Shown: positions 41,513 to 51,511 of the stretch, in pieces
Numbering within the stretch: the first letter of the stretch is position 1
Layout: the number at the start of each line of letters is the position of its first letter
Assembly: GCA_904063045.1 (NCBI GenBank)
Contig: CAJFCJ010000064.1
Coordinates: 166,036-217,657, forward strand
Length of the DNA: 51,622 nucleotides
Direction of reading: 5' to 3'
Origin: Dimorphilus gyrociliatus
Lineage: Eukaryota > Annelida > Polychaeta > Dinophilidae
Translations under genes and position numbers: made by a program
Notes under the pieces: generated by a model
Told to the model about the DNA's origin: nothing
The model's input: the letters and a program-made list of their open reading frames with translations, nothing else
Databases searched by the model: none

Positions 41513-41796
41513 TCATTTTGATGCTATATTTAATGCACTTTTTTGACAATACTCCTTCCTTTTTTCACCAACATTTCCAGCTTCATAAATGTTTTGTTGA
41601 TATTTGAAAAATAAAAGATTTAAGTGTTCATTTTCTCTCATAGTGAGAAAATCTGTGAAAATAGAATTTCTTTTTTTTCAAAATTTAAAAAAAAAAACAT
41701 TTTAATAATAATTTTCTGCCACAATTGTTTTTCCACTTTCTGTTTATATTCAAAGGAAAAAAACTGAAAGGAGAAAGATTGGGAATAATTGAAAAA

Positions 41797-41802
41797 TTTA
41801 TT
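41797..41802 (-). terminator. Polyadenylation signal AATAAA
   Basis: AATAAA on the minus strand about 12 bases after the stop of the gene at 41814-42131, supporting that gene's 3' end. Confidence 0.55.
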
Positions 41803-41813
41803 GACTTTTTTTC

Positions 41814-42131
41814 TTACAATTTACACATTGATTCTTCAAAAACTAAGCATTTTGTATCTCTAATGTTATCACTTTCTGATATGAAAGATATAAATGAGTC
41901 ATAACCAAAAAATTTGCATAAATGATTTGTCATATTCAAATTGAGTAATGTGAATGAAACATCATAAACTCTAAACTTTCCAACCATTAATTTAACATGA
42001 CCTTGAGCATAACTTTTATCATATTTAGTGATACCCATCACCAATCTTTTATGAAAACATTGACTGAAAGAAGTATGGAGAATATTTAAGAAGATAAAAA
42101 AAAATATTATTCTACTGTTGAAGAAAATCAT
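41814..42131 (-). CDS. Small secreted SRCR-like protein
   Basis: A single exon of 105 residues from ATG 42131, chosen over an upstream TTG because it begins a clear signal peptide (MIFFNSRIIFFFIFLNIL, cut after SFS). The mature part has GHVKLMVGKFRVYDVSF, then NHLCKFFGYDSF and a Cys pair. It resembles a shortened SRCR domain (GxVxLxxGxF, LCxxxGY), although fewer Cys are present than in a full domain. AATAAA follows the stop. It is the first gene of the minus-strand cluster. Confidence 0.55.
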   Translation of the reverse strand: MIFFNSRIIFFFIFLNILHTSFSQCFHKRLVMGITKYDKSYAQGHVKLMVGKFRVYDVSFTLLNLNMTNHLCKFFGYDSFISFISESDNIRDTKCLVFEESMCKL

Positions 42132-42149
42132 ATTCTCAGCAAACAATAA

Positions 42150-42868
42150 ACTAAGTAAAATAATCTGAAATATTATTTTTAAAAATATAAAAATATAGAA
42201 ATTTCAAATTTTTCAAATGAAACAAGTACTCAATTAGAAACAGATCTTGGGGAAATTGAAATTTGACAAAAAAGAGCTAATTAGACAATTTGAGAAGTAA
42301 TCAATGTGATTTCCTTCTTTACAAATTATAATACAATTATAGTTTATTTCAAGCAATTTCAATTTCAATTAATAAAACATTGTCATAACACAAGGGACTC
42401 CTACAATAGAAATGAACAAATGCAGCTTACTCAAACAGAATGACTATAGTGTGAAAAGCAGACTGTTGAGAGTGTTCATTTACACTTCATTTGAAATTAA
42501 ATGTTTCGAGGCCTACACTTTTCTTAAAAATAGATTTTAATCAACTTGCAAAAGAATTGATAGTCAAAATAGTTCTTTGCTATTTATCAAAGATAAAGTG
42601 AACTAATTCCTCAAAACAGAAATATTGAGCAATTTGCAAACTTTTCTTTTATCAACCCTTGTTGTTGAAAATTCTATCTCTTTTTTTAGTTAACTGAAGA
42701 CAAAATATGAACTTGAACCAATTTTTTTCTCATTTACTAATGTATTTCCCTGAAAAGAATGAAATACAGAGATTTGATGTATGGCTTGATTTTTCCTTTC
42801 AATAATTTCTGGATTTTTGATGAAGAATATACAAAAAATGCAACATTGCCTTCCAATTGAAATTTTTC
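42150..42868. other. AT-rich intergenic sequence upstream of the SRCR-like cluster
   Basis: No gene seen. It presumably carries the promoter of the gene at 41814-42131. Confidence 0.4.
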
Positions 42869-43588
42869 AATTGTAGGAATTTCTGCTTCTTCAGAACAGT
42901 ATTCATCCTTTCCAATCATTTATCAATTTACCAAAGTACTGGTCCAATTAGAACCTTTCAAGTTCGTCCACAAATAGTCTTAACAAATGTAATTTCGGTA
43001 GAAATAATTCAACAAAATACCAGTATTTTGTCCAAAGAATATGTATTGAGTAAATGAGTTTCTAGTTCTAAACAAGTAAGTTTAAACAACCAGTTAACTG
43101 TTAAAGAACTGAACTGACAAGCTGAGGAAATGCATTTCCTTTTATACATTTTCCAAAGCTTGGGTTCAAGTGGTCAAAGGATTACAAAGTTGAAATCTAA
43201 CAGTCTCACAATTCTCATGTAACAAAAATATGAAAGACTGTTATATCACACATATAAAATATAATCTTAAGATTAGGGCCACATGCCAAACATGTGCCAC
43301 AGCAAACAGGCCTGTCTCATCAGCATCTGGTGTTTGACCTGCATCTTTTCCATGTTCTTTGTTCCTTTGTTAATTCCCCAAGTAGCCACCATCTGTTACA
43401 GTCAAAGAGTCTATTTCTTACGAAATAGAGTTCTTTCTAAAGTACTAAAAGCTAACTCTACAAAATAAAAGTCTTTCTAAAGTTCCACCACTATAATTCC
43501 TACGAAATATAAGTATTTCTATAGTTGCACCAGTCTAATTCCTATAAAATAGAAGTCTTTCTAATGTACCCTTATATCTAAGTGCACA
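42869..43588 (-). repeat. LTR-A copy, 3' end clipped
   Basis: Very close to the solo copy at 18093-18867. On the minus strand it begins TGTGCACTTAGATATAAGGG at 43588 and ends at CCTACAATTG near 42869, lacking the last ~20 bases. The U3 repeat units are at about 43410-43575. Confidence 0.7.
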
Positions 43589-43634
43589 TTTTGAAATATT
43601 TTTTCTTAAAAATTTAGATTTAGAATTTTGTAAA

Positions 43635-44569
43635 TGTACACATACATTCGTCAGCTATATTCTACAATAGAGAAGTAGTATTGAACCAGTATTGTATTAT
43701 GCATATAGCACTGATAAAGATAAGCAGTAGTGACCTAGTTTCACATAGGGCAGTGCATACACATTATGCAGCAATAAAACCTATTGAATTATATAAAGAA
43801 TATTTGCTATTTGCAACCTAGCATTAATATTACAATTTATTAATCCATAAATTTATGATTTTGAACTAAAACTAGTTCAATTAATTATCAATTATGCTTA
43901 AATTCTAAGTTTAGATTATATTCACTATTCAACAGTATTGTATACACAATACTGTTCTTTTTAACATGCATTAATCAGATATACTTCCTCCTTATATGCT
44001 GATGCTAAATTTACTAACTCAATCAATTGAATATCATTATTAAGGTAGAATATAAAAATGGTCAAATATACAATCTACATGTTTTCTTGATTGTTGGACT
44101 TGTGCTACTAAAATTGTTACATCTTATGCAACTCTCCAACCTTCGAAATTCAACTATTATTTAGAAGAGGAAAACAATAAAAACATGACCATATTTAGAA
44201 CTTTTCTTTGTCTTCAAATGTTACTTTTGTTTTTGTGAACATTGAAATTTGTGAACTATCAACCCTTAAAAGAGTATATAAACCCTATGAAATTAACAGT
44301 TGATAGTTCAGTTTTCTAACTGTCAGCTAGTTGTTTAAACTAGCTTGTTTAGAACTAGAAGCTCATTTTACTCAATACATATTCTTTGGACGAAATACTG
44401 GTGTTTTGTTAATCAATTTCTACCGAAATTGCCTTTGTTAGACTATTTGTGGACGAACTTTAAAGGTTCTATTTGAACCAGTACTTTGGCAAGTTGGTAA
44501 ATGATTGGAAAGGACGATTACAGTTGTGACGAACCAAAAATTCCTACAATTACAATACAACAAAGTACA
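43635..44569 (+). repeat. 5' LTR of gypsy copy 3
   Basis: 935 bases, TGTACACATACATTCG to CAACAAAGTACA. The same subfamily occurs at 31887-32843 and at 34441-38720. TATATAAA is at 44275-44282. It lies back to back with the LTR-A copy ending at 43588. Confidence 0.7.
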
Positions 44570-44572
44570 AAT

Positions 44573-44665
44573 ATGGAGCAGTTGACAGCCAACAATGCTA
44601 CTTCAATGAATGTTATTTTGGTTTATGAGAATGACAAAGCCATAGCCAAGGAAGTAGATGTGTAG
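44573..44665 (+). pseudogene. Gag start remnant with possible primer-binding site
   Basis: ATG three bases after the LTR opens a 30-codon frame (MEQLTANNATSMNVILVYEN...) ending at TAG. This is the only trace of gag in the window. TGGAGCAGTTGACAGCC, overlapping the ATG, begins with the TGG expected of a tRNA primer-binding site; which tRNA is unknown to me. Confidence 0.45.
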
Positions 44666-44706
44666 CTTTCAAAAATTAATGAATTAATGTTGAGAATTAA
44701 AAGTTA

Positions 44707-45357
44707 ATGGAAGTTCCAAGATTAGAACCAACAACAAAATTCTTATTTGATAGAAAACATGAACTTGAAGAAATTAGAGCAACAGCACTTTGCAAATCTG
44801 TTCTAAAAAAGAAGGAATATAGAGATAGAGTTAATAAAGCTATTACAAGAAAACCTCCAACTTACAAAATTGGTGATTGGGTACACAAAAGAAATGAAAA
44901 CATTGGTCAAGGAATGAACAGAATAAATACAAGCAAATGGAGTGGACCATATCTTGTAACTGCTACAGATACTACAAAATGTTTGTATAAATTACAAATA
45001 TTGGCAGATAAAAGAAAATTCTACCATGCTAGTAGACTAAGACTAACTAACAAACAAGCTATAACAGTTAACACAGTGACAGTAAGGAAACAGCAAACAA
45101 ATGGTGTAATGCTGCCTATCAGAGGATCAATAATTTATACACTGTTAGCAATATGCTGTTTAAACTTGGTCCAAGCAAATGTATCCATAACAAAAGCAAA
45201 CATAACTGTAAGAATGCTACCATCAGTACAGTTTTGTCAAGGACAACAAGTACACCAATCATTTGATTTAGCAGATGAACCAGTATGTATATACAATACA
45301 TACAACAAAGTACAATTTATAATATTAAAAAGACACTGGAATCAAAGAGCTCAATGA
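44707..45357 (+). pseudogene. Gypsy copy 3: integrase C-terminus and envelope start
   Basis: 216 open codons: MEVPRLEPTTKFLFDRKHE, KWSGPYLVTATDTTKC, FYHASRLRL, then the signal-like IIYTLLAICCLNLVQA and NVSITKANITVRMLPSVQFC. It matches codons 257 to about 460 of the ORF at 28274-31876, then diverges after ADEPVC. Lacks the integrase core, most of the envelope and the membrane anchor. It confirms that the integrase-envelope fusion is a feature of the family. Confidence 0.75.
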
Positions 45358-46424
45358 TTTTGAGAGAAGTAGTTCAGAAATAGTGAAAAATGATATATTT
45401 GATAGTGATTCTAGTAATTTATTTAGTCTAATAATAAATAACAAAGTCAGAAAACAAAATAAGAAAAACAAATGGAAATGGTGCTAGAGTTGATATTTCA
45501 AGAAAAACCAGCACCAATGAATGCTAAAGATCCGAAATTTAACAATCAAAACACAGAGATAAAAAAACAGGAACAATGAAAAGCATTTCAAACTTTAATG
45601 TTGAATAGTTAATCATTAAAGCTTTCTGAATTTCTTAATTGTAGTTGAAAATTATTATATGAAAACAATAATTTGAATTCAAAGAACTATTTCTTCATAA
45701 AATTGTTACTCTTTGATAAGAGATAACAAAATATACTTAGAGTTTATTTAACTATACAAATCAAATATATTTTAATTGAATACATGATTAAAAACAACAT
45801 CTGAAATGTTTTGAAAATTTTAAAGTAAAATATACAACTTAAATGTTTTAATAGAACCATGTATTAGACATTTTTGTTCAAAAAATCATCTCAAAGCTTA
45901 GAACAAAAAAATTTACAATTCAAATGAAACTTTAAAAATCATTTGAAATCACAATACATTATAATGATTTAAGATTTATTTTTTAAATATCTAGTTTTAA
46001 AAATATGTCAAACTAAATCAAAAAAACCAAATCATTAATAGTTGATCAAAATCTTATAATAAAAAAATCATTAAGATCTAAAAGCATATTTCAATTAAAC
46101 ATAATTTATTAAAAACTAAATAGAATAACTTTCTATATTATCCTATAATAAAAGAATCATTTAGATCTAAGAGCACTACTTGCTATAATTCATAATAAAC
46201 TAAAAAAGATAACTTTATATAATCTGTCAAACTTAGTGATGTAATTTTATCTCAATCATATGTCAATAATCTTGATATAATTTGGAATAAAAAATAAAAT
46301 AACTATCTTAAACACAGTTTTGAATGTAATTTTCAAAAATAATTTTAAATATTCTTTAAAACAATAATTTAAATAGAGAATTGAAGGGTAAACTTTTTAA
46401 AAGAAAAAAAACCAAAAAGCCCCC
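45358..46424. other. AT-rich intergenic sequence
   Basis: More than 1 kb of very AT-rich DNA with no convincing exon or repeat; it ends at the AN1 gene. Confidence 0.5.
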
Positions 46425-46784
46425 ATGAGACAGTCAGTTGAGAATCACAGTGATGAGGAGATTCACAGCAACCAGCAATTGAAGAGAAAGATTGTTGAAG
46501 ATGTGGAAATAAAAGAAATAAAGAGAATAAAAAAAGATACAGTTGAAAAGATAGAAAAGAGAAAGGAAGAAACAGTCCCAATAAAAAATAGAAAGCAATG
46601 CCATTTCTGTGAAAAGAGACTAAAAATTCTTTCTGATATCTCTTGTAGATGCAGCCACATTTTCTGTGCAAATCACTGTTTTCACAACCAGCACAACTGT
46701 CAATTCAATTATAGAAAAGAAGCACTCAAGAGACTCCGAGAAATGAATCCTAAGATTGTAAATGATAAAATAAAAAGAATGTAA
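46425..46784 (+). CDS. AN1-type zinc-finger protein
   Basis: A single-exon gene of 119 residues from ATG 46425. The N-terminal half is highly charged (Lys/Glu-rich, KRKIVEDVEIKEIKRIKK). The C-terminal half is a complete AN1 finger: CHFCEKRL, SCRCSHIFCANHC, NQHNCQFNYRKEA, then NPKIVNDKIKRM, the usual end of ZFAND5/6-type proteins. AN1 proteins link to ubiquitin and proteasome stress responses. The A20 finger normally present in ZFAND5/6 is absent and the third ligand region reads NHC where family members have HR, so this is an AN1-only form. AATAAA at 46861 is a likely polyadenylation signal. Confidence 0.75.
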   Translation: MRQSVENHSDEEIHSNQQLKRKIVEDVEIKEIKRIKKDTVEKIEKRKEETVPIKNRKQCHFCEKRLKILSDISCRCSHIFCANHCFHNQHNCQFNYRKEALKRLREMNPKIVNDKIKRM

Positions 46785-47104
46785 ATTTCTTTTATACACA
46801 ATTACTTTTTATAAAATTTTAAACATTTATTTTTAATATGCACATTTTTTTATTTTTTAGAATAAAATTCTACACAACATTAAAAATGCTATTTTTTGAT
46901 AAAAAGCAATCAAATTTTTGAGATAAAAAAGTTGACATTTTACAATGGTTTATGAGAGTATTAAAAAATGATCGCATTTGAATTAAAATACAATTAGTTT
47001 TTAAAATTTTTTTTCTTTGTTTTTATTTTATTTATGCAGTAAATTGTGCAATTTTCCAAAAAAGTAAAAATATTTTAGAAAGAGTGTTTAAAATAAATTA
47101 GTCT
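46785..47104. other. Convergent 3' region
   Basis: AT-rich spacer between the AN1 gene (plus) and the MRT4-like gene (minus). It holds AATAAA at 46861-46866 and nothing else I can identify. Confidence 0.45.
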
Positions 47105-47658
47105 TTAATTTAGTTTTTTAAATTCTTGGTCTTCATAAACACAAAGTGGTGTGATTTTAAGATGGTCATCATCCATTTGGAACAATTTGATTATTTTTCT
47201 GTGTTCTATATTGTCAAGGGGAAAGTCCTGATCAATGAGCAGCTGTCCAGCCTCTTCACCACTGGCAGCAGTCCAAGATTCTTTTTTAAGTTTGTAGAGA
47301 CAGGAACATTGTGCTTCATTATGACACCCTTAAAAAGAATCTTTTCTGTTTTTTCTTTATTAAGTGCCACCAAAGAATCAATTATTGCAGGTGTTTGCTC
47401 ATTTGTAAAAACTAAAAAAGTGTTATTTTTAAGATTATTGAGAAACTCAATATTTCTGTCTTTCATAACCTTTTTTATTATATTTTTCTTTCCAAATATC
47501 AGTTTGGAATTGCTTTTTATAATTTTTCTCAGTTTATGAAGGTTTTTTGTATGTAGAGGTGCCATTTCAAAAATTATAATATTTTAGTAGGTTGATTCTA
47601 CTTCTTTAATTTGTAAAAGATGCTGTTTGTTCTTTTCTCTTTTACTAATGATTGCCAT
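47105..47658 (-). pseudogene. MRTO4: MRT4-like ribosome-assembly protein (uL10 family), disrupted
   Basis: From ATG 47658 the frame reads MAIISKREKNKQ, EVESTY, a TAA, then NIIIFEMAPLHTKNLHKLR, SKLIFGKKNIIKKV, NNTFLVFTNEQTP and KKNLGLLPVV. Near 47255 the homology shifts frame to GQLLIDQDFPLDNIEHRKIIKLFQM and ends CVYEDQEF before TAA at 47105-47107. The order matches MRT4 (SKRDKK, DTYKYLFIF, FFGKNKVM, LLFTN, LGLPT, LTPEQARVLKLFG), a P0-like factor of 60S assembly in the nucleolus. One nonsense codon and one frameshift break a ~184-residue protein. Conserved sequence on both sides of each break suggests either a recent pseudogene or sequence errors. Confidence 0.65.
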
Positions 47659-48469
47659 TTTAATTGTAAGAGGGGCGATGGTTTTTTGTAAAAATTAGAA
47701 AATTAAAAAAATTGAATTATTGAAGAAAATTAATAAGAAAAATATTTGTAATTCTTAATTTTAATCATTAAGAGTGTTCAATCTAAAAATATTCAAAACA
47801 ATTTCAAATTCACAATTTTTAATTCGAATAATGAACAATTTTAAAATCTTTATTTGATAAAAGAACAATTCTAATTTTATTTTTATAATTTTAAAAGTAT
47901 AACAGTTTAATTTAAATAATATTTAATTATAACACCTTAATAAACTAATTGTATAATTCCTAATTTATAGTAGCAATAGAACCAAAATATTGTGATGAAA
48001 AATAGAAAGGTGGACAGAATAGCGAGTTTTGTGACGCAACTGAGTGACTTTTTCTTTGCCAGGTAATATTCAGCCTACTTATTTCTCTCTTTATTATCAA
48101 ATTTATAAGATTTATCTTTCTTCATTTGATTCAAATCATTTTTGATTTTCTTTAACATTAAAAGAGAAGATTCTAAAATTTTTTTGTTGCTTTGTTTCTT
48201 TGACATTAAATTCATCTCGATTTCTCTTCTTATATTTTAAAATAAAAGGAGACAAAAAGGAGCAAATTTTTTATCAACATTTCTATTTGTAGAAATTCTG
48301 ATCTGTTTTTAGAAAGTTTATGAAAGTATCACAAGGTGAAAGATAAATCAATTAGAATGACATGTCATTTTTAGAAAGAAAAATCTTTTTTAGGATAGAA
48401 TGTGATTTATTTATAAAACAACTAAAAGAGGAATTTGCTATAACAAATGATGCTTGCACAGTTGAGGTA
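47659..48469. other. AT-rich intergenic sequence
   Basis: No gene recognised. A less AT-rich spot at about 48005-48065 (GTGACGCAACTGAGTGAC) stands out but has no clear RNA fold that I can name. Confidence 0.4.
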
Positions 48470-49639
48470 TCACAGTCTCAGAGTCTTTAGCGAATCTTTG
48501 ATGGCTTTATGGTAGTTTTGATTCTTATTATAATGTTTGATAAAACTGAGCCCAAAATTGTCAATATCATGGTCCATTACATCCCACAGACAGCCCAGAA
48601 CTGTTTCTGTGGTGCCTTTAAGCAACGAATGGGTGTATCTGATTCTCTGAAAACTGTTTCTTTTAATTATTTTCACTGATGAACAGCCAAAAAGTAGAAA
48701 ATGATTAGTTTTAGCGTCTTTCAGAAATAAATTGCCTGTTCCTTGTCCAAAATATGCTGCTATTGTTGGTTTTTCCTTTTCTTGTTCTATTTTGCTTATA
48801 TCTAAGAAGTTTTGTATCTTCTGTTCCATTTTATTGACATTTTCACCTGTTATAATATTAAATTTGATATTTTCTGTAATATCAGTGCTTTTTTTGTCCA
48901 TAATGAATTCTGTGCATGGCAATCTCATTATATATTTGCTTTCCAGAGAATGTGTATGTTTGAATGGAAAACTTATCAGGTCTTCATCTTGGCATATCAG
49001 AAAAGAATCTGGAAAATTGTAACTGATTGTGAAATTGAGAATATTTTTTAATTCAGTGTTGAGTTTATAATGATCCAGCCACCATCTCTTTGTTTCTTTT
49101 TTATCTGTCACTTTTCTTAGAATTGTATTTCTTGATTTAAGGAGAACTAAATTGAGTTCTTTTATAAGAAAATCAATATTGATACTGTTTTTATAGTTTT
49201 ATTTTTAGAAAGATCATAGATTTTTGAAATCACGAAATGGCTCTTTTGCTGATCTAAACACTAACTGTTGGTCAAAAAGATTTTTTTGCCAATCTTTGTT
49301 GCAAATATTAACTATTTGTGGTGAAGGTCCTGCTATATCTGCTAATCTTAGAATTAGAGAGTATATTTTGTGCAGATTGCTATAATGCAGATCACATTGT
49401 GCATTATTTATTTCATTTTTCATGTATCTCTCCAATCTGTGAAAATCTCCACCATTAATCAGACTTAAAATATTTCCAGTCTGTTTGACATTCAAAATAT
49501 TGTAATTTATACCAGAGATGGTGTAATTTATATTGGAAACATTATGACTTATATCAGAATTAGACAAAATATCACAATTATTCTCAGTATTTTCATGATT
49601 TCTGACATCTATATCTCTTAAAGATATTTTAAAATCCAA
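48470..49639 (-). CDS. Separase-like protein with altered catalytic His
   Basis: Exon 49234-49639 (open frame from TTG; true start unknown) joins exon 48470-49146 across an 87-base GT-AG intron in matching phase. The C-terminal exon fits the separase (peptidase C50) catalytic domain: KRWWLDHYKLN, then AAYFGQGTGNLFL, HFLLFGCSS, HSLLKGTTETVLGCLWDVMDHDIDNF. The catalytic Cys is present in GCSS (codon at 48683-48685). The catalytic His of the family's GHGSG is Gln here (CAA at 48743-48745). Separase cleaves cohesin at anaphase; loss of the His predicts no protease activity, so this is an inactive paralogue or a decaying gene. Further exons probably lie to the right (next entry). Confidence 0.7.
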
Positions 49640-50231
49640 GTATCACAATTATTTTTATGATTTCTAACATTTATATCATTTAAAGGTTCTTTACTTTCCA
49701 ATATACAATTTTTTATCAGCTTATAGGACATTTCTTGTAAAAATCTTTGTCATTTAAATATGAGGTTTAATTGCAATATATTTAACTCTTTTTTGTAGAA
49801 TTTTTATTTTACCAGTATTTTTTTCTATTTCTTTCTAAATATGTTTGTTTCTTCTAAAAGCTGCAAAATCCTATTTTTATCTACTTTTTCTTCATTTTCA
49901 ATTTAACAATCTGAAATGTAAGATCATTTTATGTTTGAACTAAAATCTATCTTTTTCAATCTTTCAAATATTTCTATTCTCAGTTCATTATTAGCACATT
50001 CCCACAAACCAAGCAACATTTTACAGTTATCCTTCAGATTCTTGCAATCTTGGTATGCTGTGCTATATTTTCATTAAAATTTGGACTGCATTTCAGTAGC
50101 TTGAGCATGTGCTGATTCGTTCTTTTATTTTCATCTTCTATCAAAGGAATGTGTTAACTTTAAATGGATATGACTATTTTAATATAACGTATAGATAAAG
50201 CTCTTTATAAATAAATGTTACAATTTTAAAT
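49640..50231. other. AT-rich spacer, possible introns of the separase-like gene
   Basis: Apart from the candidate exon at 49930-50075 I see no gene. Runs such as HNSQYHKNN are low-complexity. Confidence 0.35.
49930..50075 (-). CDS. Candidate upstream exon of the separase-like gene
   Basis: On the minus strand an acceptor-like TATAG near 50075 is followed by an open frame (STAYQDCKNLKDNCKMLLGLWECANNELRIEIFERLKKIDF) to a TGA at about 49930. The Cys-rich helical look and the DNCKMLLGLWEC motif could be part of the helical repeats before the separase catalytic domain. No homology is certain and the donor is not clear. Confidence 0.3.
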
Positions 50232-51511
50232 TAGTTTGGATATTCAAATACACTGCTGGAATATATATGGATAAAAAAAACCTTCTTCAATTGCTGAAAT
50301 GGAAAACCTCAGCCAAGGTATTTTTATCATTTTTGTTGTTCTTTGTCTAATCACAGTAATTTAAAAGTTGACTCTTTGAATAGACATAGGAAAAGCTATT
50401 TTTCAGAAAATTTAACAGCTGTTAATTTATCTGTTATTTTGACTGAACTGGATTTACCATCATTTTCTCTGACATAGCTCTTTGATTATCTTTTGGAAGA
50501 GTTAACTTTTGAATTCCTGTGATTAAACAAAGAACTTTAAATGAACAATATTGATATTTGAGAGCTTGTTTAATTACTCTCAGTAACTGATAATTGTATG
50601 CGTTTTTTTTCCCAATATAAGCTAATGCACTGGGTATTACAGTTAACTGACAAAACAAGTCCATCAGTTGGACAAGGAAAAGATAAAATGATAATATTAT
50701 TCTATTGAAATTTATGATTTTTAGGGATTCATTGTGTTAAAATTTTTTAATTTTTGATATTTCTTAGTTCATTTGACTACTTTTCTCTCCATCAACTGTT
50801 GTTTTTTATTAACCAAAATAAGCCTTTAGACTTTATTCCCCATACTTGACTGAGAAGTGATCAATCAAACACTCAAATATCAGAATTAAACTATTTTATA
50901 CTTTGTCAAAAGTTAATTTTTAATTGTTAAAAATGAATTTTCTGACAATTATAAGTTGTACAATTGCTGAAAAACAAAAATTCAGCACAGAATCTTTTTA
51001 CATTTTGCATTTCTTTGTTCAAAGTAATTTAAAAGTTAAAATTTTCAAATGTTGCAATTTGTAATCTCAATATTATGATTTGTTCAGTGTAGTATATATT
51101 TGAATTGCTATGGAGCTAATTAAAAAAATATTGCTTAAACTTATTGTTGTGAGCATTTCCTGTTCATATAGATAACTAAATGCTGTGTACTTCTTAAAGA
51201 AAATATATTAAAATATAATCAAAAGAATTGAGGAGTAATTGTTGAAAAGACAGTCTGAAAAGTTGTTCTGAGAAAAACATATGTAAAATGCAGTTCAGTT
51301 GGAGAATAGCTGTTTGAATTGTCATATATTCTATGACTACATGAGTTTTTCTCATAGATAGCTTTTCCACTGTCTATTCAAACAGATAACTTTGAATTAC
51401 TGTGATTAGACAAAGAAAAACAAAAATGATAAAAATATTCTTGGCTCACTTTTTCCATTTTAACAATTAAACAACGTTTAATGTCATCTATATACACTCT
51501 ATTCAAACTGA
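50232..51511. mobile_element. 1.28-kb element with long imperfect terminal inverted repeats
   Basis: Left arm about 50232-50405 and right arm about 51345-51511 are inverted copies. Shared landmarks are TTTTTATCATTTTTGTT, TTCTTTGTCTAATCACAGTAATT, TTTGAATAGACA and GGAAAAGCTAT. The arms are about 165 bases with gaps. The interior has a minus-strand ORF (50434-50664, 76 codons, first codon TTG) with no domain I recognise. No transposase was found. The class is unknown and it is probably non-autonomous. Confidence 0.6.

Larger units (their letters stand above)
43635..45316 (+). mobile_element. Deleted gypsy copy 3 (LTR, gag start, integrase end, envelope start)
   Basis: 5' LTR 43635-44569, a gag-like start, then an abrupt join at about 44700 to integrase C-terminal sequence and the first ~75 residues of the envelope, ending near 45285. 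Most of gag, protease, RT and integrase is deleted. The last ~20 bases (CATACAACAAAGTACA, to 45316) resemble the LTR terminus, possibly a scrap of a 3' LTR. Confidence 0.65.

Noticed and set aside
41516-41641. Upstream 42-codon ORF as the first exon of the gene at 40681-41512
   Set aside because: It is in frame but separated by TGA, has no signal peptide and no splice donor was evident.
45296-45316. A 3' LTR closing gypsy copy 3
   Set aside because: Only about 20 bases resemble the LTR terminus and no target duplication was found, so I mention it but do not call an LTR.
47126-47539. Plus-strand Phe-rich ORF with apparent membrane segments
   Set aside because: It is the complement of the MRT4-like gene; hydrophobicity comes from reading Lys-rich codons backwards.
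47580-47590. In-frame TAA in the MRT4-like gene as evidence for a reassigned stop codon
   Set aside because: The integrase-envelope ORF, RT ORF, AN1, PAN-like and MULE genes all end normally at TAA, TAG or TGA, and a separate frameshift occurs in the same gene, so mutation or sequence error is simpler.
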